From: Paraburkholderia flava
GTDB lineage: Bacteria; Pseudomonadota; Gammaproteobacteria; Burkholderiales; Burkholderiaceae
Assembly (NCBI RefSeq): GCF_004359985.1
Contig: NZ_SMRO01000001.1
Coordinates: 124,001 to 188,000 of the forward strand
Length of the DNA: 64,000 nucleotides
Direction: 5' to 3'
A model generated the notes under the pieces. It did not search any database and was not told the DNA's origin. It saw only the letters and a list, made by a program, of their open reading frames with translations. Within the stretch, counting starts at the first letter, position 1, and each line of letters starts with the position of its first letter. Of the stretch, positions 37,452-46,104 are shown piece after piece. Position numbers and translations under genes: made by a program.

Positions 37452-38054
37452 TCAGCGCGCGAGCGGATGTCCGTCGGCGGCCCATGCATCGAAGCGGCGT
37501 CGATGACCCGATGCACTCGGGTGATAGCCGACGCCGTTATCGAGCGCCGCGGCTACCGCGCTTTCGGTCGCGACGAAGCGCAGCGCTTCCGATACCGCAA
37601 TCGACAACCGCGCGAGCGCATCGGCGACGATGCCCGGCACAATTGGCACCGGTCCGTGGAAGCGGCTCAGCAAAATCGCCGAGCCGATCAGATTCGCCGA
37701 CGAGATCCCTGGCAACGGCGCATCCGCATAACCGAGCAGCCGATACGACCCGTCGACGCCAAGATCGAATGACGATGCGGGCGGCGCCCACAGTGGAGGG
37801 TGTCGGCGAAAGCAGAACGTGCCGTGGCGATTCACGAAGCCGAGCAGATCGAGCGATGCGGTGGGCGCATCGAGCGCGCGATCCGGCTCGCATGCGAGAT
37901 TGACGATCAGCGACAGCGTGTAGCCACGCGGTGCGTTGGGGATATCGACGGGAACGTCGGATGGATTCGTGCGCACGCCGTTTTCGCGAGCCGCGCGGCG
38001 CAGTTGCGCGATGTCCGCGCGATACGCGCGGGCGTGTGAGAGTCGGAGGGACAT
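37452..38054 (-). CDS. Ribosome-inactivating-protein-like (rRNA N-glycosylase fold) protein
   Basis: The 200-residue protein follows the order of ricin/Shiga A-chain landmarks. An N-terminal helix AYRADIAQLRRAARENG leads into VPVDIPN. The central strand pair YTLSLIVNLAC / LDLLGFVNRHGTFCF follows. A tyrosine in GSYRLLGY (Y104) matches the Y123 region of ricin. The catalytic helix reads AVSEALRF (E156, R159; ricin SEAARF, E177/R180), and W191 lies 35 residues on (34 in ricin). The Y80-equivalent appears to be Asp, and the tail is shorter than in plant proteins. No signal peptide. First gene of an operon with the nitrilase-like and membrane-protein genes. The ribosome site is weak, so the start is approximate. 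Confidence 0.6.
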   Translation of the reverse strand: MSLRLSHARAYRADIAQLRRAARENGVRTNPSDVPVDIPNAPRGYTLSLIVNLACEPDRALDAPTASLDLLGFVNRHGTFCFRRHPPLWAPPASSFDLGVDGSYRLLGYADAPLPGISSANLIGSAILLSRFHGPVPIVPGIVADALARLSIAVSEALRFVATESAVAAALDNGVGYHPSASGHRRRFDAWAADGHPLAR

Positions 38055-38177
38055 GTCGGGCTTCTGTCGAAAAGTAGGAGGACATTCGCGCGGCGCGGGG
38101 CTCGCGAAATTGACGCTCTTACTGTGCGTCGCGCGCGCGGCGCGAACAATGCGGCAGAAGTCACGGACAGCATGCAA

Positions 38178-38202
38178 CGGAACGCCCCTGTCGGGCGTTC
38201 CG
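38178..38202. terminator. Hairpin after the SDR gene
   Basis: A perfect 10-bp stem (CGGAACGCCC at 38178-38187 with 38193-38202) has a 5-base loop, 9 bases beyond the SDR stop on the minus strand. It has no strong U tract. It insulates the SDR gene from the RIP-like operon. Confidence 0.6.
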
Positions 38203-38211
38203 CAATAAAGA

Positions 38212-39060
38212 TCAGAAGTCAGTCGAGCGCGTCAGCGATTCCCACTGCGCGATCTCCGCCTCGCGTTTCGCGAGCCCGCTGCGTACGAGCGTGAGCGCAT
38301 CGCTGCCGAGCAGCAGATGTACCGGCGGATTCGGCGCGTCGATCACGGTCAGCAGTGCGCGGGCGGCCTTGTCGGGGTCGCCGGCCTGTTTGCCGCTTTT
38401 GGCTTCGCGGGCCGCGCGCACCGGCTCGAACAACGCGTCGTAATCGGCGATGCTGCGCTCGCTGCGGACCATCGAACGGCCGGCCCAGTCGGTGCGGAAC
38501 GAGCCCGGCGCAACGGCGGTGACGTTGATGCCGAAGCCCGCGACTTCCTGCGCGAGCACATCGGTGATGCCTTCGAGCGCGAACTTGCTGCCGCAGTAGT
38601 ACGCGATGCCAGGCATCGTGATCGTGCCGCCCATCGACGTGATGTTGACGATGTGTCCGCTGCGCCGCTGCCGCATCGCGGGCAGCACGGCCTTGGTTAT
38701 CGCGACCGCGCCGAACACGTTGACGTCGAATTGCCGCCGCATCGCGTCGAGCGGCGATTCTTCAAGGATGCCTTCGTGACCGTAGCCCGCGTTGTTGACG
38801 AGCACGTCGATCGGGCCGTGTTCGCGTTCGATATGCTCGACGCACGGCTCGATTTCGTCGAATGCGGTGACGTCGAGGACGACCGCATGTGCGCGCGCCG
38901 CGTCGAGCGCGACGAATTCGCGCGCGGCGGCTTCGTTGCGCACCGTGCCGATAACCGTGTGGCCATCGGCCAGCGCGGCGCGTGCGAACGCGCGGCCGAA
39001 ACCGGAACTCACGCCGGTAATCAGAAAGGTCTTGCTGGAGGATGTAGAGGATGCGTTCAT
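38212..39060 (-). CDS. Short-chain dehydrogenase/reductase
   Basis: The ATG at 39060 follows AAGGAAG; the frame is open 54 bases further. The 282-residue classical SDR has the NAD(P) site TGVSSGFG, the NNAGYG motif, a catalytic Ser in the ITSMGG strand, and YYCGSK with the catalytic Tyr/Lys. The substrate is unknown. It is divergent from the AraC regulator at 39230 (169 bp), a frequent pairing for inducible reductases of aldehydes or electrophiles. Cytosolic. Confidence 0.9.
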   Translation of the reverse strand: MNASSTSSSKTFLITGVSSGFGRAFARAALADGHTVIGTVRNEAAAREFVALDAARAHAVVLDVTAFDEIEPCVEHIEREHGPIDVLVNNAGYGHEGILEESPLDAMRRQFDVNVFGAVAITKAVLPAMRQRRSGHIVNITSMGGTITMPGIAYYCGSKFALEGITDVLAQEVAGFGINVTAVAPGSFRTDWAGRSMVRSERSIADYDALFEPVRAAREAKSGKQAGDPDKAARALLTVIDAPNPPVHLLLGSDALTLVRSGLAKREAEIAQWESLTRSTDF

Positions 39061-39229
39061 CGGATCGGCTTCCTTATTGAAGGTGTTGAACATGTGACGC
39101 ATGATGATCGCCAACGTCGCGCGCGCGAATATCCGTTCGTCTGCGATGCTTGCCTGATCCTATGAGCGGCTGGAAAACCGCACACGTGCGTGTCACACTC
39201 GCTGCATTCCATGCATTCATGTCCGCACG

Positions 39230-40192
39230 ATGGCCATCGATCCCCTGACTTCCACCGACATACCCGCTGACGTCCGTCGCGAAACGATCGCGTTGCTGCT
39301 GGAACTCGCGCCGCTGGAGGGCTACAACGTGTGCGCGCTGCCGCACGTGCGCTTCCTGCGTTCGAACCGGCCGCTCACGCGCACGCCGGTGCTCTACGAT
39401 CCGGGCATCGTGATCGTGTGCCAGGGGCGCAAGCGCGGTTATCTCGGCGACGAGCTGTACCTGTACGACGCGCAGCACTATCTGGCGGTGTCGGTGCCGT
39501 TGCCGTTTTCGATGGAGACCGATGCGACCGAGCGCGAGCCGCTGCTCGCGATCTATCTGCGGCTCGACTTCAACGTCGCGGCCGATCTGCTGCTGCAACT
39601 CGACCAGCATGAAGGAAGCGTCGCGGCCGAGCCGCGCGGGATGGCGTCGACGCGGCTCGATGCGCCGCTCGCGTCGAGTGTGCTGCGCTTTCTGCAAGCG
39701 ATGCGCGATCCGCTCGAAGCGACGATGCTCGGGCCGGCGCTCGTGCGCGAGATCTACTTTAGGGTGTTTATCGGCGAGCAGGGCGGTTCGCTGCGTGCGG
39801 CGCTGAACCGGCATGGCCATTTTGGCCGGATCGCGCGTGCGCTCCAGCGGATTCACGGCAGCTTCGCGCAGACGCTCAGTGTCGAGACGCTCGCGTCCGA
39901 GGCGAACATGAGCGTGCCGACGTTCCATGCGCATTTCCGCAGCGTGACGAACACGTCGCCGATCCAGTACATCAAGTCGACGCGGCTGCATCAGGCGCGT
40001 CTGTTGATGGCGCGCAACGGGTTGACCGCGGCGGCGGCGAGCGCGCAGGTCGGCTACGAGAGTCCGTCGCAGTTCAGCCGCGAGTTCAAGCGGCTGTTCG
40101 GCGGCAGTCCGACCGAAGAGGTCGCGCGGATGAAACGCAATTTCGCGCTGCCGGATGCGGGGCCACCGTCGATCTACGTGTCGTCGCATTAG
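39230..40192 (+). CDS. AraC-family transcriptional regulator
   Basis: The 320-residue protein has an N-terminal AraC-type cupin domain of the YqhC-like kind (LYDPGIVIVCQGRKRGYLGD). The C-terminal double helix-turn-helix contains LSVETLASEANMSVPTFHAH and AASAQVGYESPSQFSREFKR. It lies divergent from the SDR gene and probably activates it. YqhC-like regulators often sense aldehydes, but the ligand here is unknown. Confidence 0.9.
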   Translation: MAIDPLTSTDIPADVRRETIALLLELAPLEGYNVCALPHVRFLRSNRPLTRTPVLYDPGIVIVCQGRKRGYLGDELYLYDAQHYLAVSVPLPFSMETDATEREPLLAIYLRLDFNVAADLLLQLDQHEGSVAAEPRGMASTRLDAPLASSVLRFLQAMRDPLEATMLGPALVREIYFRVFIGEQGGSLRAALNRHGHFGRIARALQRIHGSFAQTLSVETLASEANMSVPTFHAHFRSVTNTSPIQYIKSTRLHQARLLMARNGLTAAAASAQVGYESPSQFSREFKRLFGGSPTEEVARMKRNFALPDAGPPSIYVSSH

Positions 40193-40645
40193 ACCGGCAC
40201 ATACTTGCTCAGACAAATCGCACCGGACGAGGCACGCCACGTGCTATCTACGATCGAGTTCCGGAAGTCGACGCAATGAGAATGCAAAGAACGATGTCGA
40301 GTACCGCAAAGCGCCCGATCGTACGATTTCGACGCAGCCCAGCTAGCGCGGCGCGGCGGACGGTAACAGCTAGCGGCTTTGTGTACGTGGGCCCGTAAAA
40401 AGCGTTATCGGCGTCGTCGTTTTTCATGTGCGTGCCTTGTTCCGGGTCTAGCCTGCGCGGCGTGACACAATTGCAACTTGGCGCGCGGAATCGGGTCCGA
40501 GAACATAGGCGGTACCCGGAATGGATCGGCCCTTACCGGGTCTTACCCACTGCTGGGCACGCCTTGCTGCGCGCGCAGCATACCGCGGCCCTCATGGCGC
40601 ATTGCGCAATACATCATGCAACAACGAATGCAGCTACCTGGCAAA
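40193..40645. other. Gene-free interval between AraC and receiver genes
   Basis: These 453 bases hold the upstream region of the stand-alone receiver gene. Reading frames here are open but have poor codon character. No clear terminator, repeat or RNA is seen. The receiver could start as early as the ATG at 40616, so the last 30 bases may be coding. Confidence 0.45.
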
Positions 40646-41062
40646 ATGAATGGAGCGTTGAGACTCGAGCGAACGACGATTGTCCTGGTGGAAGACGACC
40701 CGCATAGCCGGGCGTCGCTCACCTCGCTGCTCGAATCGGAAGGGGCCCGCGTCGTCGCGGTCGCGGATGCGGAAGAAGGGGTCGAAGCGGCGGTACGCGA
40801 ACAGCCCGATGCGGTGATCTGCGATCTCGATCTGCCCGCGATGGACGGTTTCTACCTGATCCAGCGCCTGCGCGATCACGAGATTCGCGGCGATCATGCG
40901 CCATCGGTCGCGATTGCGCTGACTGGCCACACCGACGACACCTATCGTCTGCGCAGCATCGGCGAAGGGTTCCAGCACTTCATGACGAAACCGGCGCAAC
41001 CCGATGAGCTCGTGACGCTGCTGCACGATGCAATCGACGCGCGAGCGTCCGGGTTGCACTGA
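40646..41062 (+). CDS. Stand-alone response-regulator receiver protein
   Basis: The 138-residue single receiver domain has the acidic pair in VLVEDD and the phospho-acceptor Asp in VICDLDLPAMDG. The switch Thr is in ALTGHT and the Lys in MTKPAQPDEL. There is no output domain. No kinase gene is adjacent. The start is uncertain: ATGs at 40646, 40628 and 40616 all fit the fold, and none has a clear ribosome site. The CheY-like shape could link it to the chemotaxis operon or to a distant kinase. Confidence 0.8.
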   Translation: MNGALRLERTTIVLVEDDPHSRASLTSLLESEGARVVAVADAEEGVEAAVREQPDAVICDLDLPAMDGFYLIQRLRDHEIRGDHAPSVAIALTGHTDDTYRLRSIGEGFQHFMTKPAQPDELVTLLHDAIDARASGLH

Positions 41063-41112
41063 GCGGCGATGAGGTAGCCTGTTTGTCCGGCTGCCTGGTA
41101 CGCGCTCAAAGA

Positions 41113-41138
41113 AACGCCCGGTGTATACAAGAACCGGG
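41113..41138. terminator. Hairpin between convergent receiver and Zur-like genes
   Basis: CGCCCGGT at 41113-41120 pairs with 41131-41138 across a 10-base loop, in the 102-bp gap where the two genes converge. No U tract. Confidence 0.45.
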
Positions 41139-41164
41139 CGGTGTCGACGTTGTTTACCGCGCAG

Positions 41165-41746
41165 TTACCGATGCGCGGCCGGGAGCGCCTTCCCGCTTGC
41201 CTGCGCAGCGCCGGAAGCCTCAGCCGCTTCGCAATCCGCGCACAACCCCTTCAACTCGATTTCGTCGCTGGCGAGGCGGTAGCCCGCATCCAGGATCTGC
41301 GCGACGAGCGCCTGACGCAGCTTCGGCTGATGCAGTTCGGTCACGTTGCCGCACTGCTGGCACACGACCAGAATCCCATGCTGGCATTGCGTCAGGTCAT
41401 GGCACACGGTGAACGCGTTGATCGATTCGATCCGGTGTACAAGCCCCGCCGACAGCAGAAAATCCAGCGCGCGATACACGGTAGGTGGCGCAGAGCCGGG
41501 GTGGATCTGACGCATCTCGTCGAGCAGCGAATACGCCTTGGTCGCGCGACCCGATTCGAGCAGCAGTTCGAGCACCTTGCGACGGATCGGCGTGAGCTTT
41601 TCGCCGCGCTCGCGGCAATACTCTTCGGCAAGCGCCAGCGCCTGTTCCCGCGAACCGGAACCGGCGTGCGTGTGGGCGTGACCGTCGTGATGATCTTCGG
41701 AGGCGGCCGCCGAAGGGGCGGCCGTGGCGGGCTTGGCGTTCTTCAT
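41165..41746 (-). CDS. zur: Zur-like Fur-family metalloregulator with His-rich N-terminal arm
   Basis: The 193-residue protein has the Fur fold: winged helix at about 35-110 (LTPIRRKVLELLLESGRATK, PPTVYRALDFLL), then a dimerisation domain with CHDLTQCQHG and two CxxC pairs (CQQC and CADC) for structural zinc. The N-terminus carries a His-rich stretch (HHDGHAHTH) that could bind zinc. Sequence type and motif spacing fit the zinc-uptake regulator branch. Target genes are not in the window. No other zinc transport gene is adjacent, so the symbol is moderately sure. Confidence 0.78.
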   Translation of the reverse strand: MKNAKPATAAPSAAASEDHHDGHAHTHAGSGSREQALALAEEYCRERGEKLTPIRRKVLELLLESGRATKAYSLLDEMRQIHPGSAPPTVYRALDFLLSAGLVHRIESINAFTVCHDLTQCQHGILVVCQQCGNVTELHQPKLRQALVAQILDAGYRLASDEIELKGLCADCEAAEASGAAQASGKALPAAHR

Positions 41747-41809
41747 CCGCTGATTATAAGGTCGAACGCGGATTCCTCGCGGGGCGAGGCGTAGCGATGC
41801 AGTGCGGCC

Positions 41810-42436
41810 TCAGTCGAGCTTGACCGCGAAGCCGCGCTGCACGCCGGGTCGCGCGAACAGCGTGTCGTACCAGCGCTTCACGTTCGGATATTCGGCGAGA
41901 TCGACCTTATGGCGCTCGTGGCGCCACGCCCAGCCGAGAATCGCGAAATCCGCCACTGACAGTTCGCCCGCGACGAACTCGTGCTGCGCGAGCCGCCGGT
42001 CGAGCACGCCGTACAGCCGGCGCGTCTCGTCCGAATAGCGCTTCAGACCATAGCGGCGGTCGGTTTCCGATTCGAGTCCCGCGAAGTGATGCACCTGGCC
42101 GGGCATCGGACCGAAGCCGCCCATCTGCCACATCAACCATTCGAGCACCGGCACGCGGTCGCGCAGCGGCTTCGGCAGAAAACGGCCGGTCTTTTCGCCG
42201 AGATACAGCAGGATCGCGCCGGATTCGAACACGCTGATCGGCTGGCCGTCGGGACCGTCGCTATCGACGATCGCCGGGATCTTGTTGTTCGGGCTGATGC
42301 GCAGGAAGTCGGGGGCAAACTGCTCGTCCTTGCCGATGTTCACCGGCACGACCGTGTACGGCAATTCCATTTCTTCCAGTGCGACGCTGATCTTGCGGCC
42401 GTTCGGCGTGCCCCAGGCGTGAAGCGTGATGGTCAT
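41810..42436 (-). CDS. Glutathione S-transferase, Nu-class-like (YfcG type)
   Basis: The 208-residue protein has a thioredoxin-like N-terminal domain with TPNGRKISVALEE, cis-Pro NKIPAIVD and the glutathione-binding ESGAI, then an all-helical C-terminal domain. This pattern matches YfcG/YghU-like proteins, which reduce disulfides with glutathione. Cytosolic. It is 21 bp downstream of a second, different GST on the same strand, so the two are probably co-transcribed. Confidence 0.88.
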   Translation of the reverse strand: MTITLHAWGTPNGRKISVALEEMELPYTVVPVNIGKDEQFAPDFLRISPNNKIPAIVDSDGPDGQPISVFESGAILLYLGEKTGRFLPKPLRDRVPVLEWLMWQMGGFGPMPGQVHHFAGLESETDRRYGLKRYSDETRRLYGVLDRRLAQHEFVAGELSVADFAILGWAWRHERHKVDLAEYPNVKRWYDTLFARPGVQRGFAVKLD

Positions 42437-42457
42437 GATGGGTGTCGAAGTGAATGC

Positions 42458-43084
42458 TCAGGTAAGCGGGAAGTCGATGTACTTCTTGAAGCCCGTGCGC
42501 GTGCCGAGCCGCGTGAACCAGCGCTCGAGATTCGGCAGCGCGGGCCGCTCGACGCCTTCAAGACCGAACCAGCGTTTCGCGTACGCGCCGAGCACGATGT
42601 CGGCGAGCGTGAAGTGCTCGCCTTCGATAAAGAAGCGACCCTGCAGATGCGTGTCGAGCAACCGCCACAGCACGGCGACGGCATTGATGTCGGTAGCGAG
42701 TTTCGCCATGTCGCGTTCGGCGACGGGCGTGCGGACCAGCGTCCAGAACACCGGCCGTTCAGCGGGCTGCAGCGTGGACAGCGCCCAGTCGAGCCAGCGG
42801 TCGACGCTCGCGCGTTCGCGCGGGCCGGCGGGATACAGCACGCTCGTGGGCGCGTACTGCATCACCAGATAACGGAGGATCGAGTTCGATTCCCACAGCA
42901 CGTAGTCGCCGTCGACCAGTGTCGGCACGCGGCCGGTGGGGTTCATCGAAAGATAGTCGGGTTCGGTGTTGCGGCCGAACTGCAGTCCGGCATCGATGCG
43001 CTCGTAAGGGAGTGCCAGCTCGTCGCAGCACCACAGGAGCTTCTGGACGTTGACCGAATTGGCGCGTCCCCAGAGTGTGATCAT
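42458..43084 (-). CDS. Glutathione S-transferase
   Basis: The 208-residue protein has the N-terminal motif LWGRANSVNVQKLLWCCDEL, cis-Pro GRVPTLVD and the glutathione-binding ESNSIL, then a helical C-terminal domain. The start at the ATG at 43084 fits the family, and GGAG lies about 10 bases upstream; the frame is open 147 bases further. It differs clearly from the other GST, so they are not a recent duplication. The substrate is unknown. Confidence 0.88.
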   Translation of the reverse strand: MITLWGRANSVNVQKLLWCCDELALPYERIDAGLQFGRNTEPDYLSMNPTGRVPTLVDGDYVLWESNSILRYLVMQYAPTSVLYPAGPRERASVDRWLDWALSTLQPAERPVFWTLVRTPVAERDMAKLATDINAVAVLWRLLDTHLQGRFFIEGEHFTLADIVLGAYAKRWFGLEGVERPALPNLERWFTRLGTRTGFKKYIDFPLT

Positions 43085-43281
43085 CCGGTAATGTCTCCGT
43101 TGGAATGTTCCGGAAGCCGCGCAGGTGACGCGGCGTTCAGCGGGTAACGATACACGATGCGCATGACGAACGAGCGGAACCCGGCGACTGAAAACTGTCC
43201 GTAACCCGAGCCGCGCTGAGCCGCGCCGCATGTCTTACCCGTTGCGTACAATGTGCGCACCCGAACGTGACGAGGCACAGC

Positions 43282-44937
43282 ATGGCCCGTATTGTCCCCG
43301 ACGACTGGATGCACCTCGCCGCCACCGGCGCCGCCGCGCGCGAGCGCGAAACGCTTGCGTTGTTCAGGGACGCGCTGCCCGCCGGCTACACCGTCTATCA
43401 CGGCGTGCACTGGACGCGGTTGAACGAAGGCTTCTCGGTGTTCGGCGAAGCGGACTTCGTGATCGTCGGGCCGTCCGGCCGCACGATGATCGTCGAGCAG
43501 CGCACGGGTTTTCTGCGCGAAACGCCGAAGGGGCTCGTCAAGGTGCATCTGCAGACCGAGCGCAATGTCGCGATCGGACTCGCACGCACGATCGAAGGTC
43601 TGCATCAGCGCTTCACGGCCGCGTTCGGTGCCGGCACCTATTTCATCGAGGAACTGCTGTACTGTCCCGACCACGCGGTGAAGGACGCGGCGATCGCGGG
43701 CGTGAACCCGGCGCGGATCGTCGACGCGACACGCAAGGACCGTTTCATCTCGGTGATCCGCGACGTGCTGCCCGCCGATGAACCGCGTCTGCCGTGCGCC
43801 GCGAAGATCCACGCGTTTCTCGCCGACGAACTCGCGTTGACGCCGGACGCGAGTGCGCTCGTCGGCGAGGCGGGCACGCTCGTCACGCGACTCGCAGGCG
43901 GGCTCGCGACATGGGCGCGGCGGCTCGAATTCTCGCCGTTCCGGCTGCGCGTGATCGGTACAGCGGGCTCGGGCAAGACGCAGCTCGCGGTGCAGGTGAT
44001 GAAGGACGCGGTCGCGCAGGGGCGCAAGCCGCTGTACGTGTGCTTCAACCGGCCGCTCGCCGATCACATCGCGCGCGTCGCGCCGTCCGAGGCGAAGGTC
44101 ACGAACTATCACCAGTTATGCGACTGGGTCGCGCGCGAAGCGGGCCGCACGCCGGACTTCGATTCGCCCGACGTGTTCACGCAACTGGAAGCGATTTTCG
44201 CGCAGACACCGATCGACGAGCGTTGGCAATATGACGTGCTGATCGTCGATGAGGGGCAGGATTTTCAGCAGCCGTGGGTGAGTACGCTCGAACGCTTGTT
44301 GAAGCCGGGCGCCGCGTGGTGGTGGCTCGAAGATCCGCTGCAGAATCTGTACATGCGGCCGCCGGTCGAACTGCCCGGCTGGACCGTGTTGAAGGAAACG
44401 ACCAACTATCGCAGCCCGCGCGACATTCTCGATTACGTGCGCGATATCGTCGGGGCGTCGGTGCCGTTGGCTGCGACGCTCGCGTCGGGGAGTCCGTTCG
44501 ATGGCTCGACGGTGTCGGTGTCTGTCTACGACGAAGCGAACGCGGCGGAGAGTTGCATCGAGGCGACCAAGCGCGCGATCACTCAGGCGCTTGCGCTCGG
44601 TTTTCGTCGGCAGGACATTGCGGTGCTGTCGTTTCGCGGCCGCGAGGGCTCGGCATTGACGTCGCTCGACCAGCTCGGCCCGCATCGGCTGCGCAGCTTC
44701 ACGGGCAAGTACGATCTGTTCGGCAACCCGGAGTATCGCGAGGGCGATGTGCTGCTCGAATCGATCTATCGTTTCAAGGGGCAGGCGGCGCCGTGCGTGA
44801 TCCTGACTGAAGTCGACTTCGATGCATTCGATGAACGGATCGCGCGCAAGCTGTTTGTCGGTGCGACACGCGCGACGATGAAGCTGATCGTCGTCGCATC
44901 GCAACGAGCGGCTGCGCATCTGCAGACTGGGGAATAG
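43282..44937 (+). CDS. NERD-like nuclease-helicase (UvrD/SF1 superfamily)
   Basis: The ATG at 43282 follows GAGG by 7 bases; a GTG at 43267 is the alternative. The 551-residue protein has an N-terminal NERD-like domain (about 1-170) with a restriction-endonuclease-like core (FGEADFVIVG, MIVEQRTGFL). An SF1 helicase part follows, with Walker A IGTAGSGKTQLA (about 231), Walker B VLIVDEGQDF (about 322), TNYRSPRDI, and a C-terminal YRFKGQAAPCVILTEVD with KLFVGATRA. In the NERD part the usual active-site Lys appears to be Gln (EQR in place of ExK), so nuclease activity is uncertain. Such proteins act in DNA repair or defence. Confidence 0.78.
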   Translation: MARIVPDDWMHLAATGAAARERETLALFRDALPAGYTVYHGVHWTRLNEGFSVFGEADFVIVGPSGRTMIVEQRTGFLRETPKGLVKVHLQTERNVAIGLARTIEGLHQRFTAAFGAGTYFIEELLYCPDHAVKDAAIAGVNPARIVDATRKDRFISVIRDVLPADEPRLPCAAKIHAFLADELALTPDASALVGEAGTLVTRLAGGLATWARRLEFSPFRLRVIGTAGSGKTQLAVQVMKDAVAQGRKPLYVCFNRPLADHIARVAPSEAKVTNYHQLCDWVAREAGRTPDFDSPDVFTQLEAIFAQTPIDERWQYDVLIVDEGQDFQQPWVSTLERLLKPGAAWWWLEDPLQNLYMRPPVELPGWTVLKETTNYRSPRDILDYVRDIVGASVPLAATLASGSPFDGSTVSVSVYDEANAAESCIEATKRAITQALALGFRRQDIAVLSFRGREGSALTSLDQLGPHRLRSFTGKYDLFGNPEYREGDVLLESIYRFKGQAAPCVILTEVDFDAFDERIARKLFVGATRATMKLIVVASQRAAAHLQTGE

Positions 44938-44955
44938 CGCGGCACCGCAGGCGCT

Positions 44956-45912
44956 TCAACCCCAAGGCGACGCGCCGATGGTCGTACCCGAACGCGTCGC
45001 GGCATCCCACCAGATCACGCGCAACAGCGGCGCCTGACGCGCGATCAGCAGCGCCTGCACCGGATCGCTCTCGACGAAATGCGTGACGCCGCAGCGCAAT
45101 GCGGCCGCAGCCTTGTGCGCGGCGGCGCCGGTCGAGGTGTCGGGATGCGTTTCCGGCATGCGCATCAACAGGTCGAGATGGCCGAAGCCGTGTCGTTCGA
45201 GCCACGCGGCCGTGCGATCGCGATCGGTGACCGGCCGTCCTGTGACGATCGCGCGGACCCGTTCGAGATCGACGCCGGGCAGCGCGGCGTAGGGCCGCAA
45301 TGCGTCGCGTTCGTTCAGTGCGGCCGCGAGATCCGCTTCGTAGTGCGACGGCGGCACGTCGGGCAGCAGGATGCCGTCGAGATCGAGTGCATAGGTGATC
45401 TGCGCGGCGTGTTCGGTGTCGTCGGACTCATGCTCGCTGAGGCCCGTTTCGCTGCGCCGCCAGTCCGCGCGATAACGCGCCGCATACGCCTGGCGTTCCC
45501 ACGGGAACAATGCGAAATAGCCGCGCGCCTCGCGGGCGTAGTCCGGACGCATCCGGCTCACGCCGTCGAATGCACCGGCCAGCGTCTTCACGGTGAGGCC
45601 ATGCTGTTCGAGGAACGCGATGCAGTCGACGAGCGTGAAGCCGCGACCCGCGATGTCCTCGCACAGCAGCACCTTCGAGCCGTGCGGCGGAATCGGCAGC
45701 GACGAATCCCACATTGCATGGCGCGCGCGGCGGTCGTAGCGCAGGAACGCGACGGGTGCGTCGATGGCGTACGACGCCATCAGTGCGAGCGGCGCGCCGC
45801 CGCGCAGGATGCCGATCACGGCCGCGAAGTTTTCTGTCGCCAGCGCGGGTTGCAGCGACTCGATCCAGTGATCGAGCTGTTCGTAAGTCAGAGGAAGGAC
45901 CGGCTTGTTCAT
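44956..45912 (-). CDS. Phosphoribosyltransferase-HAD fusion protein
   Basis: The 318-residue protein has an N-terminal PRTase domain with ILRGGAPLAL and the PRPP-binding loop VLLCEDIAGRGFTL. A C-terminal HAD-type domain has motif I YALDLDGIL (about 190), a threonine-bearing strand IVTGRP near 238, and a late acidic/variable motif. The start at 45912 (ATG) is chosen on domain limits; the ribosome site is weak. PRTase-HAD fusions of this type occur in stress loci such as the TelA/ter neighbourhood, but none of those genes is here. It converges on the NERD-helicase gene with an 18-bp gap. Confidence 0.72.
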   Translation of the reverse strand: MNKPVLPLTYEQLDHWIESLQPALATENFAAVIGILRGGAPLALMASYAIDAPVAFLRYDRRARHAMWDSSLPIPPHGSKVLLCEDIAGRGFTLVDCIAFLEQHGLTVKTLAGAFDGVSRMRPDYAREARGYFALFPWERQAYAARYRADWRRSETGLSEHESDDTEHAAQITYALDLDGILLPDVPPSHYEADLAAALNERDALRPYAALPGVDLERVRAIVTGRPVTDRDRTAAWLERHGFGHLDLLMRMPETHPDTSTGAAAHKAAAALRCGVTHFVESDPVQALLIARQAPLLRVIWWDAATRSGTTIGASPWG

Positions 45913-46104
45913 GACTCGCAGGGCTCGGTGCGAAGCGCATCGCCACAGCCTGGGCGGCCGCGCTACGTTTTTGAGACGACTCGGGATTGGCGATATTATG
46001 CATGCGGTTGGAGCGGTCTGCGCTGCCACGATCGCGATAGTACGAGAGCGGCGCGCCGCGATAGGCACATGATGTGCGCCGAAGCGAATACAGGAACGGG
46101 TCCG

